Positions 44,847 to 54,773 of a DNA stretch of 64,000 nucleotides are shown one piece after another. Origin of the DNA: Amborella trichopoda (taxonomy: Eukaryota > Streptophyta > Magnoliopsida > Amborellales > Amborellaceae); contig NW_006498549.1 in NCBI RefSeq assembly GCF_000471905.2, positions 5,839,538 to 5,903,537 of the forward strand. The letters run 5' to 3'. Every line of letters begins with the position of its first letter. Position 1 is the stretch's first letter. The notes under the pieces are model-generated. The model had not been told where the DNA came from. It was given only the letters and a program-made list of their open reading frames with translations, and did not search any database. The position numbers and the translations under genes are program-made.

Positions 44847-47800
44847 TGTCACTACCTCGTCTCTGACCCTTCCGTTAAAGCCGAAAGGAGACAGGGTACG
44901 GGCGCATTATTCCAATATAGCGTATATCACTCAGGTCGGAGTGGACTCAACACCTTTAGTATCGGTGATCAAAGCAAGCCATGAAAATAACTAAAACATA
45001 AACTCAAAAGGCAAATGAACATCTAAATACAAAATCCCATACACCAAAAATCCACTTTATAAAATTTCTTCCAAAATATTACACTTTAGTCTAAAGCATC
45101 AAGGCTCAATATTACACATTTCCAAAATGAATAAAAGTCAGGGCTGAACAGCTTAATTACGTACAAGATCTGGATTCTTCTTCTTCAAGGAATAAGTCTT
45201 CGACTTCCAGCTGTAAAACACTAACTCTTGGCCCTTAACCTATCACTATCAATCTACAAGAAGGGGAGATATAGTGGAATGAGCTATAAAGCTCAATAAG
45301 TAGATCTAGGTACAAGCATCATTATTGAGTCTATCCATGAATCATAAACCATTCATTAAATTATAAGAAACCACAATGCCTTGTCATATATAATAAAAAA
45401 TCACAATTTAGATATTCAATATCATATCAATTAGTGGTTCAAAAAACCTTTCCTTTATGGGTACTATTGTTATTTATCATACTATGCATTTCTCAATATC
45501 ACTCACTCATTTATAACTGAGCATGGTTTACAGCATATATTCTTATCACGATGAAGCATGCTTTAATTTCATAATAGAGCGTATTTTCAATCCATAGGAC
45601 TCACTAGGTCAAGTCATGCAATGCACCCACGGCATGCACCACACTAGTATCAATCATATAGGCAGGCCCATCAATATTCTCTAAGCCGGCACGCACTCAT
45701 ATCAATCTTGGTCATGCAATACACACAAAGCATGCACCTCACTAGTATCAAGCACACATGCAGGCCCTGTAATACTCTCAAAGCAAGCACCCGCTCATAT
45801 CAATCTTGGTCATGCAATACACACAAAACATGCTAAGGAAGTCACATGGTATCCATCACATCACTCTTACTACCAATGGGTGTCCCATTGCGTAGTGCTC
45901 ATTCACATATCATATCAAGTGGCAAGTTCATACTTGCCCATTAGTACCGCATTATGCTTACCATGTCATCACATAGAAGGTCTCATCAATATGCATTCAT
46001 ATCAACATTGAGCAAGACGTGCTTAACAATCATTTAACACTCGTTGCATTTCATAGTACCCGCTACCAATAGGTGTCCCATTGCGTAGTGGTTAATATCA
46101 TAGTATCATAACAGAGCAGTACCCACTACCAATGGGTGACCCGTTGAGTAGTGGTCGTTATCACAATAGTATAATAGAATAGTCAAACATTAATTTTGCT
46201 CATACTTAGTCAATACCTTATGATAGACAATTCCAGTCTCATTATGCAAAATCTGATTCTTAATCAGAAGTATACAACTATCATGTACACTATGCCACTT
46301 AGCAATAAACATCCATCATAAGAGGGCTATTACATGGCACTTACACTTATCAATTAGCGTCCATAACACCTTATCACATTAGCATTACAACGTTTATCAT
46401 GTAACACTTATCGTAAAGCTACCACATGGCAATTTCACTTATCAATTATCACTTATCGTACTGTCACATAGCATTGCTCACATAACACCATGGCACTTAA
46501 CAGACAGTATTCATCATGTGAAAACTATCACGTGACACTTACACTTGTCAATTATCAGTTATAACACTTATCACTTGAATTGATCAATGAATTTTTCAAT
46601 AAGAAAGAGAGAGCACATCTCACTACATCCATAACCATGACATTCACATAGGAAAAAGGGGTGCTAATACCAATTCATGGAGAATTTCAGTGTGGTTCTG
46701 AAATCGATTTCGAAATAGACTCACTCAAGGCTCATATAGATGTGATTTGAACATATTTGGGCACAGTTTGACCGCAAAACAATTTATTTTTGAAACAGGC
46801 ACAAATATGAAAATCTCGGTAATGAATAACAGTGACATAACCCTCTTCTCTGAGACATAACTCTCAATTTAGGGAAAATTTCAGAATGAGTTCAACATGC
46901 AAATTTTATTACACACACAGATGTTTGAAATGGTAGTGGTTTAGGAGCATTCGGACTCTGTTTGGTTAGTCAAAACTTCTGATGACAGAGGTAATAGTTG
47001 TGAAATCCAGTGAAATCTACTAACAGTGACATATATGCACAATTTGAAGCATAGCTCATCATTTCTAAAGAATTTTAACAAGGTTAAAATATAAACATCA
47101 TAGTAGAAACATGTTTATCAAATGGCGGTGATTTGAGAGCTTTTGGAATTTGGTACAAAAGAGTGACAGTTCAGGAATTTTCTGCAATCTTTTAACAATG
47201 ACATACCCACATATTTTGAAGCATAATTTCTAATCCATGGGGAATTTCAAGATGATATAAAAATAAAACTTGAAGTAGACAACCATATCATTCATTCAAA
47301 ACTGGTTTGGGTCCACTTGGATGTTGTTTGGCCATTGAAACATTCGATGCAAGAATAGTCACAATTTTGGAAATTTTCATTCTCAAATGTAACATACCTT
47401 GAAGCACACTTAACAATTCACAAACCAAACCAAGGAAAAACTTGATGCAATTACCATATCCATATGAAACTAGTCTTACAAGGAAACTACTTCACAAATT
47501 TTCATTTACATTGCTCAATCAATCACGACTTTGAGAAGCATGAATATGAGATTTTAACGCGCATTATAACACATTCACACTCATATGTTTCGTCCTATCG
47601 TTTTTCCCCTTGTCGTTACTTAAATTTGTTTCTTACTAAATCAATGGATTCTTGGATACTAAACCTACTTACCTGTGCTCAACAACTCCTCCAAAACTCC
47701 CACTCGCAGGCCACTTCAAGCTCCTAGCATAGGCTCTCTCCAGGGGAAGCAGGTTCTATCTTGCTTTAGAGAGAGAAGGTATGAGAGGAAAGGGGCAAAC

Positions 47801-48277
47801 GGCCATGGAAAATGCAGGGGAGAGAGCTTAAGTACCTAACGGTGGGTGGAAAACACTGTGGCTGGCCGCGAGAGGCACTGACACGTACGATTCTGACAGG
47901 TGCAATGCTGACAGGTGCGGCGTTGACACGTACGATAGCAGTACAAGTTTAACCAACACACTCATGGCACTACTCATTCTCTACCTTCACAAGAGGTGAT
48001 AGTCACTTACATGTGCGGTGTTCCTCCATTTCATGTGTGGTGTTACACTTTTCTGTCTTCACGTGCGGCGTTGCCTCTCCGACATGCACGGCGCTACTCC
48101 TTTTTCACTCCTGGCGATGCTCAACTGCACGCGCGGTGAGAGCCTTTAAGCATGCGACGTTAGCCTCTCCTCTTACACGCACGGCGGTGCCTCTCGTCCA
48201 CACATGATGTTACTCATCCTTCTTTTGACTCTATGGATGTGCACGTTCCATGGTCGAGAAAATATGTGGTTCTTACA
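44847..48277 (-). repeat. 3' LTR of the GAG-only element (3,431 bp)
   Basis: The + strand runs from TGTCACTACCTCGTCTCTGA to GTGGTTCTTACA. It contains LTR minisatellite units (45,610-45,835), three folding repeats (45,869, 46,063, 46,123), a region rich in CACTTATCAATTATCAC phrases (46,280-46,570), and a GC-rich periodic block (47,870-48,230) near the U3 start. Confidence 0.9.
45869..46154. repeat. Three hairpin repeats in the 3' LTR of the GAG-only element
   Basis: Units at 45,869-45,896, 46,063-46,088 and 46,123-46,154 share CTACCAATGGG, a 3-nt loop, CCCATTG, and GTAGTG. Each forms a stem of about 11-14 bp with one bulged base. The unit at 46,123 has CCACTAC pairing with GTAGTGG and one wobble pair. 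Matching units lie in the other LTR. Confidence 0.85.
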
Positions 48278-48290
48278 TCATCCCCCCTTA
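48278..48290 (-). promoter_or_regulatory. Polypurine tract of the GAG-only element
   Basis: The minus strand reads TAAGGGGGGATGA immediately before the LTR (TGTAAGAACC). It is the plus-strand primer site. The AAGGGGGGATGATGTAAG context is like that of Tekay/Del-type chromoviruses. Confidence 0.85.
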
Positions 48291-48549
48291 AAAAGGATTT
48301 AATCTGTAAAATCATACACATGAAACCATACAATAGGGGGAGGGTACCCATTCTCTCAACATTGCTCCAAACAATTGCCTACAGTCTATACCTAACATCT
48401 CAAGCCTATGCTCAAAATGTCATGCACAAACAGATTAGACACCCTATCAATCCAACAAGCAAACATTAACAAGTTGACACATGTAGATCAAGTCATTTAA
48501 CTACAAGCATTCACAATAGATCAGTTACTACCAACTGACTCACTGGTTT

Positions 48550-49990
48550 CAATTTCCATGTCAGGTCCGGCCATACCCATAAAGCGAGCCCCTTATAAAT
48601 ATCGATTACTAAGTCAGGCCCTGTAATACGCCCAGAGCAGGCACCTTACCATTATCAATCATTGAATACACTCAAAACACACACCACAGAGTCACAGAAT
48701 CACAAACCAGGCCCGACAATATACTCAAAGAATGCCAATCAATCACATATCATAGTATGGTCATGCAATACGCTCAAAGCATGCTAATCAATCACATGTC
48801 ACAGTATGGTCATGCAATACGGTCAAAGTATGGCAATCAATCACATATCACAATATGGTCATGGGATACCCTCAAAGTATGTACCACATAATCACAACTT
48901 CACAAAGTCAGGTCCTGCACTACGCCCAAAGCAGGCACCCTATCAGTATCAACCACGGCCATGCAATACACTCAAAACATGCACCGCATAATCACAAGGT
49001 CTGACCCTGCAATACGCTTAAAGCAGGCACCTCACTACTATCAATCACAAAGTCAGGTCCTGCAATACACTCAAAGTAGGAACCTTATTGGTATCAATCA
49101 CAAAGTCAGGTCCTGCAATATGATTAAAGTAGGCACCCTACAAATCAATTATAGCCATGCAATACGCTCAAAGCATGCACTATAGATTCACAAGGTCAGG
49201 CCCTGCAATACGCTCAAGGCATGCACCTCACTAGCATCAATTACAACTTCAGGCCCTGCAATACGCTCAAAGCAGGCACCTCACTGGATTCAATCATGGC
49301 CATCAAATCGCTCAAAGCATGCACCACATAATCACAAGGTCAGGTCCTGCAATACGCTCAAAGCAGATACCTCACTACTATCAATAACAAAGTCAGGTCC
49401 TACAACACGGTCAAAGAAGGCACCCTACAAAATCAATTATGGCCATGCAATACACTCAAAGCATGCACCGCATAATAACAAGGTTAGTCCTTGCAATACG
49501 CTCAAACCATGGACCTCACTACTATCAATCACAAAGTCAGAACCTAAAATATGCTCAAAGCAGACACCTTACACGTATCAATCACAAAGTTAGGTCCTGC
49601 AATACGCTCAAAGTAGGCACCCTACAAATAAATTATGGCCACGCAATACGCTCAAAGCTTGCACCATAAATCACAAGGTCAGGTCCTGCAATATGCTCAA
49701 AGCAGGCACCTCATAGCATCAATTACCAAGTCAAACTCTGCAATACGTTCAAAGCAGGCAGCTCACCGGTATCAATTACACAGTCAAGCCTTGCAATATG
49801 CTCAAAGCAAGCACCTCACTGGAATCAATTATACGGTCAGGCCTTGCAATATGCTTAAAGCAAGCACCTTACCGATATCACTGAGTCCGGTCCTGCAATA
49901 CGCTCACAGCAGGCACCTCACTATCAGCAGCTAGGGTCATGCAATACGCTCAAAGCATGCCCCAAAAATCACGTAGCACTTGTTGCATTT
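48550..49990 (-). repeat. Internal minisatellite of ~50-bp units related to the LTR
   Basis: About two dozen or more units of 41-53 bp share CAGGTCCTGCAATACGCTCA, AAGCAGGCACCTCACT and TATCAATCAC. For example, starts at 49,052 and 49,105 are 53 bp apart. Two unit types alternate irregularly: one with CAGGCCCTGCAATACGCTC / GCAGGCACC, the other with GGTCATGCAATACGCTC / GCATGCACC. The same two types occur as about five units in each LTR. Open frames across the array (for example 48,961-49,185 and 49,439-49,669) are repeat artefacts. Confidence 0.85.
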
Positions 49991-50302
49991 CTACCATGTT
50001 TCGTACATCACATTTCAATCATCACATGTCTGGCCAAACCGGCCCTATCATATAATACTTATCACTTCAATCACACGACACTTATTAGTTCTTAATTAAA
50101 TGGGGTAGGGCATGCCCCTCAAGCAAGGTACCATACAGTTAACATACTAAAACAGTCTCTATAGAATCCCCCATCAGTTGCACACAACATAAGCACAGTC
50201 GAGCAATGAAGGTTCATATTCTATAAGTCATGCCAAAATGTTATGCTATAGCAATAGTGAGGGAAAAAAAGATCAAACAAATTTCTAGATTCTACATCAC
50301 GA
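49990..50302 (-). other. Non-coding region between gag and minisatellite
   Basis: It contains LTR-like phrases (CATCACATTTCAATCATCAC, ACACGACACTTATTAG) and no open frame. No protease is present where an autonomous element would have one. Confidence 0.6.
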
Positions 50303-51343
50303 TCAAAACATACCTCTGGTATCTGAAGTTGAGGACTTAGCTCCTTCCCCATCAAGTGCAAAGACAAGGCCCGGAACCTTTGGCTTGGAGTCGTTCCTCA
50401 CTGTCGGGCAGTCTCTAATCAGGTGGCCTGACTTGCCACACTTGTAGCATGCTTTTGTCCTCAACCAACATTCGGAAGCCACGTGCCCCTGCTTCTCATA
50501 GGAGGTACAATGCACAAGCTAGCTTGGCTTGACATTGCCCCAGGAGGTCTTTTGGGTCTTATCATTTCTCCAATTTCCTTTTCCTCGTGGACCCCCAGAG
50601 GGCGCAAACTCTATCCTCTGCTTTTCCTTCCTCAAATGGTAATCATCACAATCTTTTTCTACCTTCCTGGCCAAGTCCACCAATTGAGAGAAGGACTTAA
50701 GATTGGTCGATAGAACTCTTCCTCTGATATCAAGTCGTAAGCCCCTATCAAACTTTCTTGTCTTGTGATCCTCCGTGTTCATAATATGCAACACGTATCA
50801 GGATAACTCTAAGAATTTGGCCACATACTGATCAACGGTCAGCTTCCCTTGCTGCAATTCTATAAACTCAACATCCTTCATCTCCTTCACCGATTCAGGG
50901 AAATACTTTTCGTTAAAGGCCCCTAAGAATTCTTCCCATGTAAGTACCGTCTCTTCGTATTTCCAGGGCTGCTGGAACGAATGCCACCAATGTTTAGTGT
51001 CCCCATCCAGCATGAAGGTATTTAGCCTCAACTTTCGCTCATCCGCGCACTGTAAAACTCCAAAAATCTTTTAACCTTACATCAACCACCTCTCAACTTT
51101 CTCTAGTCCTCCATGCCCTAAGAAAGTTGGTGATGCCAGACTCTTGAACCTCTCTATCAAGTTACTATCATTATGCTTTGGGGTAGAAGTAGATGGGGCT
51201 GACATTGACTCTTTCATCATTTGGGTCATGACCCCCAGAGTACTACAGAATTCATCGAGGGAATTAGTATCCTCATTGCTAGAGCTTGTGTGGTTGGCAC
51301 AAGCCCTCGGCATCTCCATCCTAGCACAGGAGCAGCCAGTCAC
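50303..51343 (-). pseudogene. gag of the GAG-only element, one frame with four stops
   Basis: All pieces from 51,343 to 50,303 share one frame, about 347 codons, broken only by nonsense codons: two TAA near 51,077 and 51,071, TGA near 50,797 and TAG near 50,518. The retrotransposon gag domain includes GLEKVERWLM, RLNTFMLDGDTKHWWHSFQQ, LTWEEFLGAFNEKYFPESVK, GKLTVDQYVAKFLELS and TRKFDRGLRLDIRGRV. Two zinc knuckles follow. The first has lost its second Cys (CTSYEKQGHVASEC) and the second is complete (CYKCGKSGHLIRDC). Gag forms the particle and binds RNA. No frameshift was found, which is unusual for so old a copy. Confidence 0.9.
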
Positions 51344-51410
51344 TAATCAGCCCTAAAACTATTATAAGGAAACGTCTAAAACTCCCTAAGCCAAGGATCC
51401 TATCCTATCT

Positions 51411-51422
51411 GCTCTGATACCA
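51411..51422 (-). promoter_or_regulatory. Primer binding site (tRNA-Met) of the GAG-only element
   Basis: The minus strand reads TGGTATCAGAGC, four bases after the 5' LTR end, followed by AGAT. The gag ATG lies 68 bases downstream. Confidence 0.9.
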
Positions 51423-51426
51423 TAAC

Positions 51427-54400
51427 CGTCACGACCTCACCCCCGACTGCCCTTCCGTTAGAGCTGGAGGGCAACAGGGTGCAAGTTCGTGATCTCATTG
51501 TAGCGTATGTCACTCAGGTTGGAGTGGACTCAATGCCTTTAGTATCGCTGAGCAAAGAAACACATGAAAATAACTAAAATATAAATTCAAAAGGCAGATT
51601 AACATCTAAATACAAAATCCCATACACAAAAAATCCACTATATCAAATTTCTTCCAAAATATTACACTTTAGTATGAGGCATCAGGGCTCAATATTACAC
51701 ATTTCCAAAATGAACATAACTCAGGGCTGAACGGCCCAATTACATACAAGATATGGATTATTCTTCTTCAAGGAATAAGACTTTGACATCCAGCTGCAAA
51801 ACATGTACTCTTTGCCCTTAACTTGTCACTATCAATCTACAAGAAGGGGAGATACTGTGGAATGAGCTATAAAGCTCAGTAAGTAGATATAGATACAAGT
51901 ATCATTATTGAGTCTATCCATGATTCATAAACCATTTATTAAATTATAAGAAATCCCAATGCAAATGTCATATATAATCAGAAATCACAATTCAGATATT
52001 CAACATCATATAAATTAGCAGTTCAGAAAACCTTTCCATTATGGATACTATTACTATTTATCATACTATGCATTTCCCAATATCACTCAGTCATTTATAA
52101 CTGAGCATACATTCTTATCACGATGAAGCATGCTTTCATTTCATAATAGAGCCTATTTTCATTCCATAACACTCAATAGGTCAGGTCATGCATTGCACCT
52201 AAGGCATGCACCTCACTGGTATCAATCACACAGGCAAGCCCTGCAATACTCTCAAAGCAAGCACCCACTCATATCAATTTGGTCATGCAATACACACAAA
52301 GGATGCACCTCACTGGTATCAATCACACAGGCAGGCCCTACAATCCTCTCAAAGCAAGCACCCACTCATATCAATCTTGGTCATGCAATACACACAAAGC
52401 ATGCTAAGGAAGTCACATGGAATCCATCACATCAGTCTCACTACGGATAGGTGTCCCATTGCGTAGTGCAAATTATCACATATCATATCAAGTGGGAAGT
52501 TCATACTTACCCATTAGTACCGCATTATGCTTACCATGTCATCACAGAGCAGGTCTCATCATCATGCATTCATATCAACATTGAGCAAGGCGTGCTCAGT
52601 GATCATTTAGCACTACCGCTACCAATGGGTGTCCCATTGCATAGTGGTTAACATCATAGTATCATAACAAAGCAGTATCCACTACCAATGGGTGGCCCAT
52701 TGCGTAGTGGTCATTATCACAGTACCATAATAGAACAGTCAAACATTAATTTTACTCATACTTAGTCAATACCTTATAACAGACAATTCCAATCTCATTA
52801 TGCAAAATCTAAGTCTTAATCAGAATTATACAACTATCATGTACACTATGCTACTTAGCATGAAACATCCATCATAAGAGGGCTACTACATGGAACTTAC
52901 ACTTATCAATTAGTGTCCATAACACTTTATCACATTATCATTATGACGTTTATCATGTAACATTTATCTTATAGCTACCACATAGCAATTGCACTTATCT
53001 ATTATCACTTATCGCACTGTCACAAAGAATTGCTCACATAACACCAAGGCACTTAACAAGCAGCATTCATCACATGAAAACTATCACGTGACACTTACAC
53101 TTGTCAATTATCACTTATAACACTTATCACGTGAATTGATCAATGAATAGTCCAGTAAGAAAGAGAGAGCGCAACTCACTACATCCATAGCCATACTTTC
53201 GCATAGGAAAAAGGGGAGCCAATACCAATTCATGGAGAATTTTAGTATGGTTCTGAAATTGATTTCGAAATAGACTCACTCAAGGCTCATATAGATGTGA
53301 TTTGAACACATTTTGGCAGATTTTGAGCGCAAAACCATTTATTTCTGAAACAGGCACAAATCTGAAACTCTCGGTACTGAATAACAATGATGTACCCCTC
53401 TTCTCGGGGGCAAAAATCCCAATCTTTGGAGAATTTTAAAATGAGTTCAATAGGAAAATTTTAGTACACACACAGATATTTCAAATGGCAGTAGCTTAGG
53501 AGCATTCGGACTCCGTTTGGTTAGTAAAAACATGTGACGACAGAGGTCACAATTGTGAAATCCAGTGAAATCTGCTAATAGTGACATATATGCACAATTT
53601 GAAGTACAACTCATCATTTATGAATAATTTTAACAAGGTTAAACCATAAAAATCATAGTATACACATATATTTATCAATTGGAAGTGATTTCAAATCATT
53701 TGGATGTCAATTGATAGGTCAAAAGTTTGGTACAAAAGAGTGACAATCTAGGAATTTTCTGCAATCTTTTAACAGAGACATACCAACATAGTTTGAAGCA
53801 TAATTTCTAATCCATGGGGAATTTCATGATGTTATAAAAGAAAATTTGAATTAGACAACCATATCATTCATTCAAAACCTATTTGGGTTGATTTGGAATC
53901 CATTTAGCCACTGAATAGTTCTATGTAAGAACAAATGTAACATACCTTAAGTAACACTTTGACATTTCACAAACCAAACCAAGAGAAATATTGATGCAAT
54001 TACCATATCCATATTAAACTAGTCTTACAAGGAAACTACTTCACAAATTTTCATTTACATTGCTCAACTAATCATGACATTGAGAAGGATGAATCTAAGA
54101 TTGTCAAGCTCATTATAACCCATTCACACCCATATGTTTCATCCTATCGTTTTCCCCCTTCTTCATTACGTAAATTTGATTCTTACTAGATCAAGGGATG
54201 ATTGGATGCTAAAACTAGTTACCTATGCTCAACGGTGCCTCAAAAACTCCCACTCACAGGCCACTTCAGGCTCCTAGCACATGCTCTATCCTAGGGCAAC
54301 AGGTTCTATCTTGGTTTAGAGAGGGGAGAGAAATTACGTACCCAATGGTTGGTGGGAAACATGGTGGCTGACTATGAGCGGCGCTGACATCTACGGCTCT

Positions 54401-54768
54401 GATAGGCGCGACACTGACACATACTGCAATAGTACAAGTTTGACCAACATACTCACGGTGCTACTCATTCTTTGCCTTCACAAGTGGTGATAGTTACTTA
54501 CACGCACGATGTTCCTCCATTTAAACAGCGACGTTACTCTTTTTTGCCTTCACGGGTGGCGTTACCTCTTTGACATGCATGACGCTACTCCTTTTTCACG
54601 GGCGGCGATGCTCAACTACTTGCGCAGCGATAGCCTTAATGCACATGGTGTTAGTCTTTCCTCTTACACGCACGGTGGTGCCTCTCGTCCACACATGACA
54701 TTACTCATCCTTCTTTTGACTCTATCGCCGTGCGCGTCCCGTGACCGAGAAAATCTATGGTCCTTACA
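51427..54768 (-). repeat. 5' LTR of the GAG-only element (3,342 bp)
   Basis: The + strand starts CGTCACGACCTCACCCCCGA. The first T of the canonical TG is mutated to C, unlike the other LTR. It ends ATGGTCCTTACA at 54,768. It has the same internal order as the 3' LTR: minisatellite units at 52,190-52,400, hairpins at about 52,435, 52,616-52,647 and 52,679-52,710, and the GC-rich periodic block at 54,370-54,740. Confidence 0.9.
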
Positions 54769-54773
54769 ATACA
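54769..54773. repeat. Target-site duplication, right (ATACA)
   Basis: ATACA directly follows the LTR end CTTACA and matches 44,842-44,846. Confidence 0.9.

Larger units (their letters stand above)
44847..54768 (-). mobile_element. Nested GAG-only LTR retrotransposon (TR-GAG type), 9.9 kb, full length
   Basis: Two related LTRs (3,431 and 3,342 bp) flank a 3,149-bp interior. On the minus strand the element begins TGTAAGGACC and ends GGTAGTGACA. It has a tRNA-Met primer site after the 5' LTR, a gag frame, a long minisatellite, and a polypurine tract before the 3' LTR. A 5-bp target duplication ATACA borders it. Protease, RT, RNase H and integrase are absent, so it needs enzymes from another element. 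GAG-only plant retrotransposons are known as TR-GAG elements. LTR divergence is visible by eye, so it is not recent. Confidence 0.9.

Noticed and set aside
48961..49934. Several open frames (HKVRSCN-, QALQYAQSKH-type peptides) in the minisatellite
   Set aside because: The peptide repeats mirror the DNA repeat; no start context and no conservation are visible.
48550..49990. CRISPR-like look of short repeats with variable spacers
   Set aside because: Repeats are imperfect, contiguous and in a plant retrotransposon with LTR counterparts. This is a minisatellite.
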